From positions 100,461 through 164,460 of the forward strand of contig RXJH01000002.1 of assembly GCA_003987725.1 (NCBI GenBank): a stretch of DNA of 64,000 nucleotides, written 5' to 3'. This document shows positions 35,339-43,232 of this stretch, piece by piece. Under the pieces are notes generated by a model. That model was not told where the DNA came from. It did not search any database and saw nothing but the letters and a program-made list of their open reading frames with translations. The DNA comes from Hyphomicrobium sp. GTDB taxonomy: Bacteria; Pseudomonadota; Alphaproteobacteria; Rhizobiales; Hyphomicrobiaceae. A program made the position numbers and the translations under genes. How positions within the stretch are numbered: the stretch's first letter is position 1; every line of letters starts with the position of its first letter.

Positions 35339-35773
35339 CTACTCCTTGGTATAGATTGGCGCGGGGCCCTCACCGCCGGTGATGGTCAGGATTTCGAACG
35401 GCCCTTCCTTCTCTCCGGGCATTCCGGGTGAACCCACCGGCATACCGGGCAGCGAGATGCCCTTGATGTCGGGCTTTTCGGCGAGAAGTTTCTTGATCGG
35501 GCCGACCGGTACATGGCCCTCGACCACATAGTTGCCGATCACCGTCGAATGGCAGCTCGCTAGATTCTCGCGCACACCGTACTTCTGCTTAATCAGCGTC
35601 ATGTTGGGAGGCTCGATGACGGTGACATGGAAGCCGTTGGCGCGGAGATAGTTCGCATAGCTGTCGCAGCAGACACAGCCGGGCTTTTTGTAGAGCGTAG
35701 CGTCGATTTCTTGAGCCGCCGCGAATCCGGAGGCAAAGACCAGACTGACGAACGTAAATAATATCTGCTTCAT
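35339..35773 (-). CDS. DUF411 periplasmic metal-binding protein
   Basis: A 144-residue secreted protein. The signal peptide (QILFTFVSLVFASGFAAAQE) begins at ATG 35773, which has GAGAGGAGAG upstream. The mature part has YKKPGCVCCDSYANYLRANG, the C-x-C-C motif of DUF411, then VRENLASCHSTVIGNYVVEGHVP. DUF411 proteins bind copper and sit in copper-resistance clusters. It is 43 bases downstream of cusA and probably in the same transcript. Confidence 0.88.
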   Translation of the reverse strand: MKQILFTFVSLVFASGFAAAQEIDATLYKKPGCVCCDSYANYLRANGFHVTVIEPPNMTLIKQKYGVRENLASCHSTVIGNYVVEGHVPVGPIKKLLAEKPDIKGISLPGMPVGSPGMPGEKEGPFEILTITGGEGPAPIYTKE

Positions 35774-35816
35774 GGCGGGCTCTCCTCTCCGAAAACCGAC
35801 TTTTTCAACTCGCAAC

Positions 35817-38800
35817 TTATCTCGCGTGTGCGAGCCGATGCGTCTGCGGCGTCGCCTCCATCGGCAAGCGCCAACCCTTAACCACACCATAGATCGCCGG
35901 GATGACGATAAGTGTCAGCAACGTTGATGAAACCATGCCCCCGATCATCGGCACGGCGATCCGTTGCATCACTTCCGAGCCGGTGCCGGTGCTCCACATG
36001 ATGGGCAGCAGCCCCGCCATGATCGCGACCACCGTCATCATCTTCGGCCGCACGCGCTCCACCGCACCGATCATGATGGCCCGGTAAAGGTCTTCCCGCG
36101 TGAAGGGGCGTTTCTCCAGCAGGCACGCTGCCTGCACCTCCCGCGAGGCGTGGTCGAGGTACATCAGCAGGACGACGCCGGTCTCGGCGGCAACGCCTGC
36201 CAACGCGATGAAGCCCACCGCCACCGCAACCGACAGATTGAAGCCCAGCCACCAGATGAGCCAGAATCCGCCGACCAGTGCGAACGGCAGCGACAGCATG
36301 ACGATGAGCGTCTCCGTTAGCCTCTGAAAGTTGAGGTAGAGCAGTAGGAAAATGATCATCAGCGTGACGGGCACCACCATCTGCAGGCGCGCTTCGGCGC
36401 GCTCCAGGTACTCGAACTGTCCCGACCACACGAGATAGGTTCCGGGCGCCAGCTTCACCTGCGTCTCGACCGCCTTCTTGGCGTCGGCGATGTAGCCGCC
36501 GAGATCGCGGTCGCGGATGTCGACGTAGACATAGGTTGCGAGCTTAGCGTTCTCGGTGCGGATGGTGGTGGGGCCCTGGGTGAGCCGGATATCGGCCACC
36601 TCGCCCAATGGCACGGTGCCGCCGCCGGGTAACGACACCACCACATCCTTGGCGATGGCCTGCGGGTCCGAGCGTAAATCGCGCGGGTAGCGCAGAGCGA
36701 CCGTGTATCGTTCGCGACCTTCCACCGTGGTGGTGATCGGTTCGGCGCCGAGCGCCATCGAAACCACGTCCTGCACGTCGGAGACCATAAGGCCGTAGCG
36801 GGCCAGCCGTTCGCGGTTGGGGACGACCTCGAGGTAGTAGCCGCCCATCACGCGCTCCGCGTAGGAGCTGGAGGTGCCCGAGACTGATTTGAGCACGGTT
36901 TCAATCTGACGGGCGACTCCATCCAAGACAGTGAGGTCGGTACCGATCACCTTGATGCCCACGGGCGTGCGGATGCCGGTGGAAAGCATGTCGATGCGCG
37001 CTTTGATCGGCATCGTCCACGCATTCGAGACGCCAGGGAACTGCAGCGCCTTGTCCATCTCTGCGATCAGGCTGTCGACCGTTACTCCCGGCCGCCAATC
37101 TTCTTTTGGCTTTAGGTTGACCACCGTCTCGAACATCTCAGTCGGCGCCGGGTCGGTAGCCGTCTGCGCGCGCCCCGCCTTGCCGTAGACCGATGCCACT
37201 TCGGGGAAGGATTTGATGATGCGATCCTGGGTCTGTAACAGCTCCGCCGATTTGGTGATGGAGACACCCGGCAGCGTGGTCGGCATGAACAGCAACGTGC
37301 CCTCGTTGAGATTCGGCATGAACTCGCTGCCGACCTTGGTCACCGGCCACACCGACACCGCAAGGATCGCGACAGCCAGCGCGATAGTCAGCGTCTTGAC
37401 TTTCAGCACCGCGCAGATGACCGGCCGGTAGATGGCGATAAGTGCGCGATTCAGCGGGTTCTTCGCTTCCGGAATGATCCGACCGCGTACAAATATGATC
37501 ATCAACGCGGGCACCAGCGTCACCGAAAGGATCGCTGCCGCCGCCATGGAAAAGGTCTTGGTGAAGGCCAGCGGGCCAAACAAGCGACCTTCCTGCGATT
37601 CCAATGTGAAGATCGGTAGGAACGACACGGTAATGATGAGCAAGGAGAAGAAGAGCGCCGGGCCGACTTCGCTCGCTGCTTCGATGAGTATCTCGGTGCG
37701 GTGTTTGCCGGGCGGCGCTCGCTCGAGATGCTTATGCGCGTTCTCGATCATGACGATGGCCGCATCGATCATCGCGCCGATGGCGATGGCGATGCCGCCG
37801 AGACTCATGATGTTGGAGCCAATGCCCAAGAGCTTCATGGCGACGAAGGCCATGAGAATTCCGACAGGCAGCATCAGTATGGCGACCAGCGCGCTCCTCA
37901 CATGCAGCAGGAAGACGATGCACACCAACGCGACGACGAGACTTTCCTCGAACAGCGTGGACTTCAAGGTCTCGATGGCGCGGTGAATGAGTTCCGATCG
38001 GTCATAGACGGGAATGATCTCGGTCCCGCCCGGCAGCGACGGCATGATCTCTTTGAGCCGCGCCTTGACGTTGTCGATCACGGTCAGTGCGTTGGCGCCG
38101 TAGCGTTGCAGAGCGATGCCACTGGCAACTTCGCCCTCGCCGTTGAGCTCGGCAATGCCGCGCCGCTCGTCGCCTGCCAGTTCGACGCGCGCTACATTCT
38201 TCAGCAGCACCGGCGCACCGCCGTCAGCTTTGACCACGATGTTCTCGAGGTCCTTCACCCCCTTGAGGTAGCCGCGTCCGCGCACCATGAACTCGTGCTC
38301 GGAAAGCTCTAAGGTGCGCCCGCCGACATCCACGTTGTTGTTGCGGATGACGTCGCGAATCTTGTCCAGCGGTATGTTGAAGCTTCGAAGGCGCCCCGGG
38401 TCCACGACGACGTTGTATTGCTTGACGAAGCCACCGACGCTTGCGACCTCGGCCACACCCTCGGCCTTGGATAGCCCGAAGCGAACCTCCCAATCCTGCA
38501 TTGAGCGCAGATCAGCGAGGGATTTGTTCGGCGCCTGCAAGGCGTATTGGTAGACCCAGCCGACGCCGCTGGCATCGGGACCGAGTGTCGGGGTGACGCC
38601 TGTCGGTAGCCGCTTCGCCGCCGTATTGAGGTATTCGAGCACGCGCGATCGCGCCCAATAGATATCCGTGCCGTCCTCGAAAATGATGTAGACGAACGAA
38701 ACGCCAAAGAACGAGAACCCGCGCACGACCTTTGATCGCGGCACGGTAAGCATCGACGTGGTGAGCGGATAGGTAACCTGATCCTCCACCACCTGCGGCG

Positions 38801-38969
38801 CCTGACCGGGGAATTCGGTGTAGACAATAACCTGCGTGTCCGAGAGGTCCGGGATCGCGTCGAGCGGTAGCGTCTTTACCGCCCAAATCCCCGCCACCAC
38901 CACGAACGAGGTGGCGATGAAGATCAGCATCGGGTTCCTGGCCGACCAGGCGATGAGACGGGCGATCAT
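35817..38969 (-). CDS. cusA: RND heavy-metal efflux pump CusA/CzcA
   Basis: A 1050-residue inner-membrane proton-driven pump exporting Cu(I)/Ag(I). The N-terminus is IAWSARNPMLIFIATSFVVV, with 12 helices and two large periplasmic loops. The IGAMIDAAIVMIENAHK segment holds the proton-relay Asp/Glu, and RIDMLSTGIRTPVGIKV holds the Met corresponding to the CusA metal triad. This favours monovalent over divalent ions. It overlaps cusB by four bases. No outer-membrane CusC-type gene lies in the block. Confidence 0.93.
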   Translation of the reverse strand: MIARLIAWSARNPMLIFIATSFVVVAGIWAVKTLPLDAIPDLSDTQVIVYTEFPGQAPQVVEDQVTYPLTTSMLTVPRSKVVRGFSFFGVSFVYIIFEDGTDIYWARSRVLEYLNTAAKRLPTGVTPTLGPDASGVGWVYQYALQAPNKSLADLRSMQDWEVRFGLSKAEGVAEVASVGGFVKQYNVVVDPGRLRSFNIPLDKIRDVIRNNNVDVGGRTLELSEHEFMVRGRGYLKGVKDLENIVVKADGGAPVLLKNVARVELAGDERRGIAELNGEGEVASGIALQRYGANALTVIDNVKARLKEIMPSLPGGTEIIPVYDRSELIHRAIETLKSTLFEESLVVALVCIVFLLHVRSALVAILMLPVGILMAFVAMKLLGIGSNIMSLGGIAIAIGAMIDAAIVMIENAHKHLERAPPGKHRTEILIEAASEVGPALFFSLLIITVSFLPIFTLESQEGRLFGPLAFTKTFSMAAAAILSVTLVPALMIIFVRGRIIPEAKNPLNRALIAIYRPVICAVLKVKTLTIALAVAILAVSVWPVTKVGSEFMPNLNEGTLLFMPTTLPGVSITKSAELLQTQDRIIKSFPEVASVYGKAGRAQTATDPAPTEMFETVVNLKPKEDWRPGVTVDSLIAEMDKALQFPGVSNAWTMPIKARIDMLSTGIRTPVGIKVIGTDLTVLDGVARQIETVLKSVSGTSSSYAERVMGGYYLEVVPNRERLARYGLMVSDVQDVVSMALGAEPITTTVEGRERYTVALRYPRDLRSDPQAIAKDVVVSLPGGGTVPLGEVADIRLTQGPTTIRTENAKLATYVYVDIRDRDLGGYIADAKKAVETQVKLAPGTYLVWSGQFEYLERAEARLQMVVPVTLMIIFLLLYLNFQRLTETLIVMLSLPFALVGGFWLIWWLGFNLSVAVAVGFIALAGVAAETGVVLLMYLDHASREVQAACLLEKRPFTREDLYRAIMIGAVERVRPKMMTVVAIMAGLLPIMWSTGTGSEVMQRIAVPMIGGMVSSTLLTLIVIPAIYGVVKGWRLPMEATPQTHRLAHAR

Positions 38970-40435
38970 TGGCTGGCCTTCGTGTCGGACGATATTATCG
39001 GCGACGGTGCTTCAAACCCCTTCAATGCCGATTGCAGATTGCTTTCGGCGTCGATGAGGAAGTTGCCGTTGACGACGACATGGTCGCCTTCGGAGAGCCC
39101 GCTCAGGACTTCGCGGAAGCCGTCGCCGGTTTTGCCGAGCTTGACCTCGCGCGGCTCGTAGCGACCATCGCCAAGGTCGAGCAGCACCACCTGACGGGTA
39201 CCGCTGTCGATCACCGCACTGGCGGGAACTGCAACAGCATCGGCATTGCCGCCGGTGGCGATAGCGACCTCGCCGTACATATCGGGCAGCAGCGCCATGT
39301 CCGGGTTTTGCATCTCAATGCGAACCTGCGCGGTGCGCGTTTCCTTCATCAGGTGCGGATAAATCACCTTCACCCGGCCCTCGAAGACTCGGCCGGGGTA
39401 GGCGCGCATCGTGACCGTCACCCGCTGTTCCGGTTTGACCGAAGCGATGTCATCCTCGGCCACGTTGGCCATCATCCACACCATGCTGTGGTCGACGATG
39501 CGGAAGCCGACGTCGCCGGCCTTGAAACCTTGTCCATCGCTCCAATCGCGCTCCAGCACGTCGCCGCTGATGGGCGCGCGGATGGTGAAGGTATCGGGCA
39601 CTCGGCGCTCGGTTTTAACCTGGTCGATGAATTCCTCGGGCACGCCGAGATTCTGCAGACGGCGGGCGGCGCCGACCACGCCGGCCGGACCCTTGAGCCC
39701 CGGCGGAGAAGCCGCTTCGTCACTGCGTGTCCAGCCGGAGTTCTGCTCGATGAGCAAGCGTGCGGCTTGGTCGAGCACCGCTTGCCCGAACACCGTTGCA
39801 AGCACGTCGCCCTCTTTCACATGCGTGCCGGTGGTGACGTTGCCGACCTTGACCACGTAGCCATCGAACTTCGGCGACACGACCGCGACGCGGCGCTCAT
39901 CGACGGCGACAACGCCCGGCGCCTGAATGAGGCGCGTGATAGGATGCTTGCCGACGATTGCAGTCTCGACACCCGTACGCTGGATCTTGCCCAGAGAGAT
40001 CTTGATTGAACCATCGTCGCTATCCTCGCCCTCGTAGACCGGGATGTAGTCCATCCCCATCTGATCCTTCTTCGGCGTTGGCGAAGTGTCCGGCAGCCCC
40101 ATGGGATTGCGGTAGAACTTGATCCTCCTTTCGCCATCGACTGGCGCAGCGGGCATGGCAGGAGCGGTGTTAAACGACACGTCCTCGCCCTCGCGAACCG
40201 GCAAATAGGCCTTGCCTGTCTCGGTCGTTTTTGGCGTATCCGAGAAAAGCGGTTTCCCGTCCGGATCGCGATAATAAATGATCGGACCTGTTGGTTCGGG
40301 CGTAGCTGGTTTGGCGACGTTCAATCGCTCACCCAACGGAAGCTGCAGCAGACCCGTCTGGCCTGCCCACAGCCCGGCACCCGCCGCAGCTGCAATGGCT
40401 GCGACGGGGACCACGTATCTCACGGCGCGTTTCAC
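38966..40435 (-). CDS. cusB: Efflux RND periplasmic adaptor CusB with two heavy-metal-binding segments
   Basis: A 489-residue adaptor joining CusA to the outer membrane. It opens with a helix (YVVPVAAIAAAAGAGLWAG), then two related segments, IIYYRDPDGKPLF and KFYRNPMGLPDTSPTPKKDQ with DQMGMDYIPVYEGED, of the heavy-metal-binding-domain (HMBD) type often fused to CusB. The lipoyl and barrel domains follow (VVSPKFDGYVVKVGNVTTGT; RVTVTMRAYPGRVFEGRV). The first HMBD copy lacks the Met-rich tail and may not bind. Coupled by 4-base overlaps to its neighbours. Confidence 0.92.
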   Translation of the reverse strand: MKRAVRYVVPVAAIAAAAGAGLWAGQTGLLQLPLGERLNVAKPATPEPTGPIIYYRDPDGKPLFSDTPKTTETGKAYLPVREGEDVSFNTAPAMPAAPVDGERRIKFYRNPMGLPDTSPTPKKDQMGMDYIPVYEGEDSDDGSIKISLGKIQRTGVETAIVGKHPITRLIQAPGVVAVDERRVAVVSPKFDGYVVKVGNVTTGTHVKEGDVLATVFGQAVLDQAARLLIEQNSGWTRSDEAASPPGLKGPAGVVGAARRLQNLGVPEEFIDQVKTERRVPDTFTIRAPISGDVLERDWSDGQGFKAGDVGFRIVDHSMVWMMANVAEDDIASVKPEQRVTVTMRAYPGRVFEGRVKVIYPHLMKETRTAQVRIEMQNPDMALLPDMYGEVAIATGGNADAVAVPASAVIDSGTRQVVLLDLGDGRYEPREVKLGKTGDGFREVLSGLSEGDHVVVNGNFLIDAESNLQSALKGFEAPSPIISSDTKASQ

Positions 40436-40833
40436 GGCGCGGCCGTAACGATGAGCTTGCTCTCGACCGTCCCGCTCTCACCCTGCACTTTCGCGCCGAG
40501 CGATAAGGCCCACCGGCCTTCCATCGTTAGATTGGTCTTGAACCGATAAACGCCGGGCTCTTTCGACGGCTCTGCCTCCAACGGCGCGGTCATCTCACCC
40601 ATCGCTTCTGGCCCCATGTCGATGCGTTTTGCAAAGATCACGGCGTCGGGGATGGCGCGGCCGGAAAGCTTGTGCACGAGCTTGACCGCGATGACGGCCT
40701 GCCCCTGCTTCACCTCCTTGTCCAGAAGCTGGAACTCATAGTCCTTTGCATCGGCGAGAGCTGAACCGCCCATACCTGTGAGAAGCGCGACGGCCACGAT
40801 GGCCGCGCGCAATGTGAGTTGCTGCATCTTCAT
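40432..40833 (-). CDS. FixH/YtkA-like secreted protein of the copper operon
   Basis: A 133-residue protein with a signal peptide (LRAAIVAVALLTGMGGSALA) and an immunoglobulin-like domain (VIAVKLVHKLSGRAIPDAVI, then GVYRFKTNLTMEGRWALSLG). This matches FixH/YtkA-like proteins found with cusAB in Rhizobiales. A Met-bearing central loop (MGPEAMGEMT) could bind copper. It precedes cusB with a 4-base overlap. Confidence 0.85.
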   Translation of the reverse strand: MKMQQLTLRAAIVAVALLTGMGGSALADAKDYEFQLLDKEVKQGQAVIAVKLVHKLSGRAIPDAVIFAKRIDMGPEAMGEMTAPLEAEPSKEPGVYRFKTNLTMEGRWALSLGAKVQGESGTVESKLIVTAAP

Positions 40834-40934
40834 TTTCTCCGGATGTCATGAACCAAGCGCGGGCCACCGTGGCCAACGCACGCATAGGCCGCGGCATTGG
40901 CCGCAACCCTGCTGACGCCTGCGGGGCGCGCGGT

Positions 40935-41315
40935 TCAGACGCTCGGAGGTCGAAGGAGAGGAGGTATCAGCGAACCGGGAGTAACCCGCGTCGGCGCCGG
41001 CATGACGCGCTGGTCGATGACTTCGCGTTGTAGCCACGCTTCGGCGACAGGCTGCTGCAGCGTCTGGAAGCACTTGACCAAACAACTGCTCATCTCAGGG
41101 CAGACTTTTTGAGGACAGTTCGGACAGTGCTTCACTGGTTTGTGGCAGGGCATTTCGCCCTTGGCATCCGCCATCGTCATGCCATGAGAAACCGCCGGTT
41201 GCGCACCGGACATCGTCAACGCGGTGGAAGCCGTAATGGGCACAGCCACGAGCGCCACGAACATGGCAAGCATGCCGAGCATTGCAAACCAGCGCTGGTA
41301 AATGCGGTTCCTCAT
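40935..41315 (-). CDS. Cys-rich secreted or membrane-anchored protein heading the copper block
   Basis: A 126-residue protein with a long N-terminal hydrophobic segment (FAMLGMLAMFVALVAVPITA) and a cluster of cysteines in EMPCHKPVKHCPNCPQKVCP plus MSSC and VKC: seven in all. The pattern suggests metal binding. It lies about 100 bases upstream of the FixH-like gene on the same strand, as the first gene of the copper block. Family unknown to me; copper sequestration is inferred. Confidence 0.7.
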   Translation of the reverse strand: MRNRIYQRWFAMLGMLAMFVALVAVPITASTALTMSGAQPAVSHGMTMADAKGEMPCHKPVKHCPNCPQKVCPEMSSCLVKCFQTLQQPVAEAWLQREVIDQRVMPAPTRVTPGSLIPPLLRPPSV

Positions 41316-41426
41316 AGATTCAACCTGCCATAGCTCAGCCGCTCGGGCAACCGGTCATCGTCGCAGGAATTATAAGCCCATTAGGATACCACCTTAATCC
41401 TGCCCCTTGCCATGATGCCCATTTAC

Positions 41427-41439
41427 GGGTAGATACCCA
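41427..41439. promoter_or_regulatory. Operator-like dyad before marR
   Basis: GGGTAGATACCCA contains the perfect dyad GGGTA-GA-TACCC, five bases before the marR ATG. The same 13-base pattern (GGG, four bases, TACCCA) recurs before the MFS gene. Confidence 0.55.
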
Positions 41440-41443
41440 ATTA

Positions 41444-41842
41444 ATGGCAACCAAATGCTACTGCATAGCGCTTCGTAAGGCTGAGAGAAGGGTGACATCG
41501 GTCTACGATGAAGCCCTGAAACCGGCTGGCGTCAATATTGCGCAATTTAGCCTCATGCGGACGATCGAACGGGAAGCTCCGGTCTCGCTAAGTAAAATTG
41601 GCCGGTTGGCCGAGCTCGATCGCTCAACCGTTGGCCGGAACGTCAAGGTTCTTGAGCGCATGGGTCTGGTAAAGACACTTCATGGAGAGGATCAGCGTGA
41701 AGCCGCTGTGGTGCTCACGGCTCGAGGACGAAGCGTGCTCGTCGACGGTGCAAAGCTGTGGGACGAAGCGCAGACCATGATCGAGAAAAGGTTAGGCGTC
41801 GTCGCGACCAGGCAGTTGAAAACTCTTCTTCAGACACTCTAA
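41444..41842 (+). CDS. MarR family transcriptional regulator
   Basis: A 132-residue winged-helix repressor. Seen: VNIAQFSLMRTIEREAPVSL, SKIGRLAELDRSTVGRNVKV (recognition helix) and MGLVKTLHGEDQREAAVVLT with the DxR wing (EDQRE). It is followed after 43 bases by an MFS transporter gene in the same direction. Identical operator-like dyads before both genes suggest autoregulation and control of the transporter by a small ligand that the transporter moves. Confidence 0.9.
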   Translation: MATKCYCIALRKAERRVTSVYDEALKPAGVNIAQFSLMRTIEREAPVSLSKIGRLAELDRSTVGRNVKVLERMGLVKTLHGEDQREAAVVLTARGRSVLVDGAKLWDEAQTMIEKRLGVVATRQLKTLLQTL

Positions 41843-41858
41843 TGGTTCGGCAATATGT

Positions 41859-41871
41859 GGGCATATACCCA
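41859..41871. promoter_or_regulatory. Second copy of the MarR operator-like dyad, before the MFS gene
   Basis: GGGCATATACCCA shares GGG-N4-TACCCA with the site before marR and is itself a dyad (TGGG/CCCA). It lies between the marR stop and the MFS start at 41886. Confidence 0.5.
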
Positions 41872-41885
41872 TATACGTCGACGAA

Positions 41886-43196
41886 ATGTCAGGACTTGTA
41901 ATGATCTCGACCCGGCTTGCTTCATGGCTCGACACGAAAAACATCCACTACGGATGGGTTGTCGCTGGGACGACGTTCCTGACCATGCTCGCGACTGCCG
42001 GAGCCTTGGGATCTCCCGGCGTCATGCTAGAGCCGCTCCAACGCGATTTCGGCTGGCAGAATGCTGATATCTCATTCGCACTCGCCGTTCGTTTGGTGCT
42101 GTTCGGTTTGATGGGCCCGTTCGCCGCCGCTTTGATGAACCGTTTCGGCGTTCGCAACGTTGTCATCGCGGCGCTGTCGCTGATTTCCGCCGGCCTCCTC
42201 GGATCTATGGCGATGATTTCGGTGTGGCAGCTCGTGGTCTTCTGGGGCGTTCTCGTGGGATTGGGCACCGGCATGACAGCGCTGGTACTCGGCGCGACGG
42301 TCGCCACCCGCTGGTTCTCACGACGCCGCGGTCTCGTCGTCGGCATGATGACCGCGAGCACGGCCACCGGCCAGCTCGTCTTCCTGCCTCTTCTTGCCGA
42401 GCTGACGCAGCGCATCGGATGGCGCGCCGCTCTTCTCTTCGTCGTGGCGATCCTGCTCCTGGCCCTGCTCGCCGTCGCGCTCTTTATGCGCGACTACCCC
42501 GCCAATGTCGGCCTGGCACCGTTCGGTGAAAAGGATGTCGTCGAGCCGCCGAAGCGTGACCACCGCCTTTTGTCGCTTCTGTCCTCTCCCCTCATCGCAT
42601 TGCGCGAGGCATCGCGATTATCGACCTTCTGGATTCTGTTTCTGACCTTCTTTGTGTGCGGCCTCAGCACCAACGGGCTCATCCAAACGCATTGGATATC
42701 GCTGTGCGGAGATTTTGGGATCGCACCGGTCGGCGCAGCGGGCATGCTCGCTATGATCGGCGTCTTGGATTTCATGGGCACGATCTTCGCGGGCTGGCTA
42801 TCGGACCGCTACGACAATCGTTGGCTGCTTTTCTGGTTTTACGGCTTGCGCGGGCTGTCACTACTCTACTTGCCCTTCAGCGAATTCACAGTGCTCGGGC
42901 TGTCGATCTTCGGCCTCTTCTACGGCCTCGATTGGGTGGCAACGGTGCCGCCGACCGTCAAGCTAACGGCTGAACGCTTTGGACCTGAGCGCGCTACCTT
43001 GACCTTCGGCTGGATTTTCGCCGGCCACCAGCTCGGAGCCGCAACGGCTGCGTTCGGCGCGGGCGCGACGCGCACCATCTTCGGCACTTATCTTCCGGCT
43101 CTCTATGTCGCCGGTGCAATGTGTGTCGTCGCGGCATTGCTCGTCATATCTCTGAAGCCAAGAGCGAAGCTCGAGCCTCAGCTCAGGTTGGCATAG
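41886..43196 (+). CDS. Major facilitator superfamily transporter
   Basis: A 436-residue 12-helix transporter of the monocarboxylate/oxalate-formate-like type. Seen: HYGWVVAGTTFLTMLATAGA at the start (the HYGWxV motif), FGWQNADISFALAVRLVLFG, and MNRFGVRNVVIAALSL in loop 2-3. The substrate is unknown; the linked MarR gene and shared dyads suggest an aromatic or organic acid. ATG at 41904 in the same frame is an alternative start. Confidence 0.9.
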   Translation: MSGLVMISTRLASWLDTKNIHYGWVVAGTTFLTMLATAGALGSPGVMLEPLQRDFGWQNADISFALAVRLVLFGLMGPFAAALMNRFGVRNVVIAALSLISAGLLGSMAMISVWQLVVFWGVLVGLGTGMTALVLGATVATRWFSRRRGLVVGMMTASTATGQLVFLPLLAELTQRIGWRAALLFVVAILLLALLAVALFMRDYPANVGLAPFGEKDVVEPPKRDHRLLSLLSSPLIALREASRLSTFWILFLTFFVCGLSTNGLIQTHWISLCGDFGIAPVGAAGMLAMIGVLDFMGTIFAGWLSDRYDNRWLLFWFYGLRGLSLLYLPFSEFTVLGLSIFGLFYGLDWVATVPPTVKLTAERFGPERATLTFGWIFAGHQLGAATAAFGAGATRTIFGTYLPALYVAGAMCVVAALLVISLKPRAKLEPQLRLA

Positions 43197-43232
43197 ACCA
43201 GTGCTGTCGAACGGTCCGTCGATCCGCTCCTG

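Noticed and set aside
38969-40009. 346-codon plus-strand ORF
   Set aside because: Antisense of cusB; no motifs.
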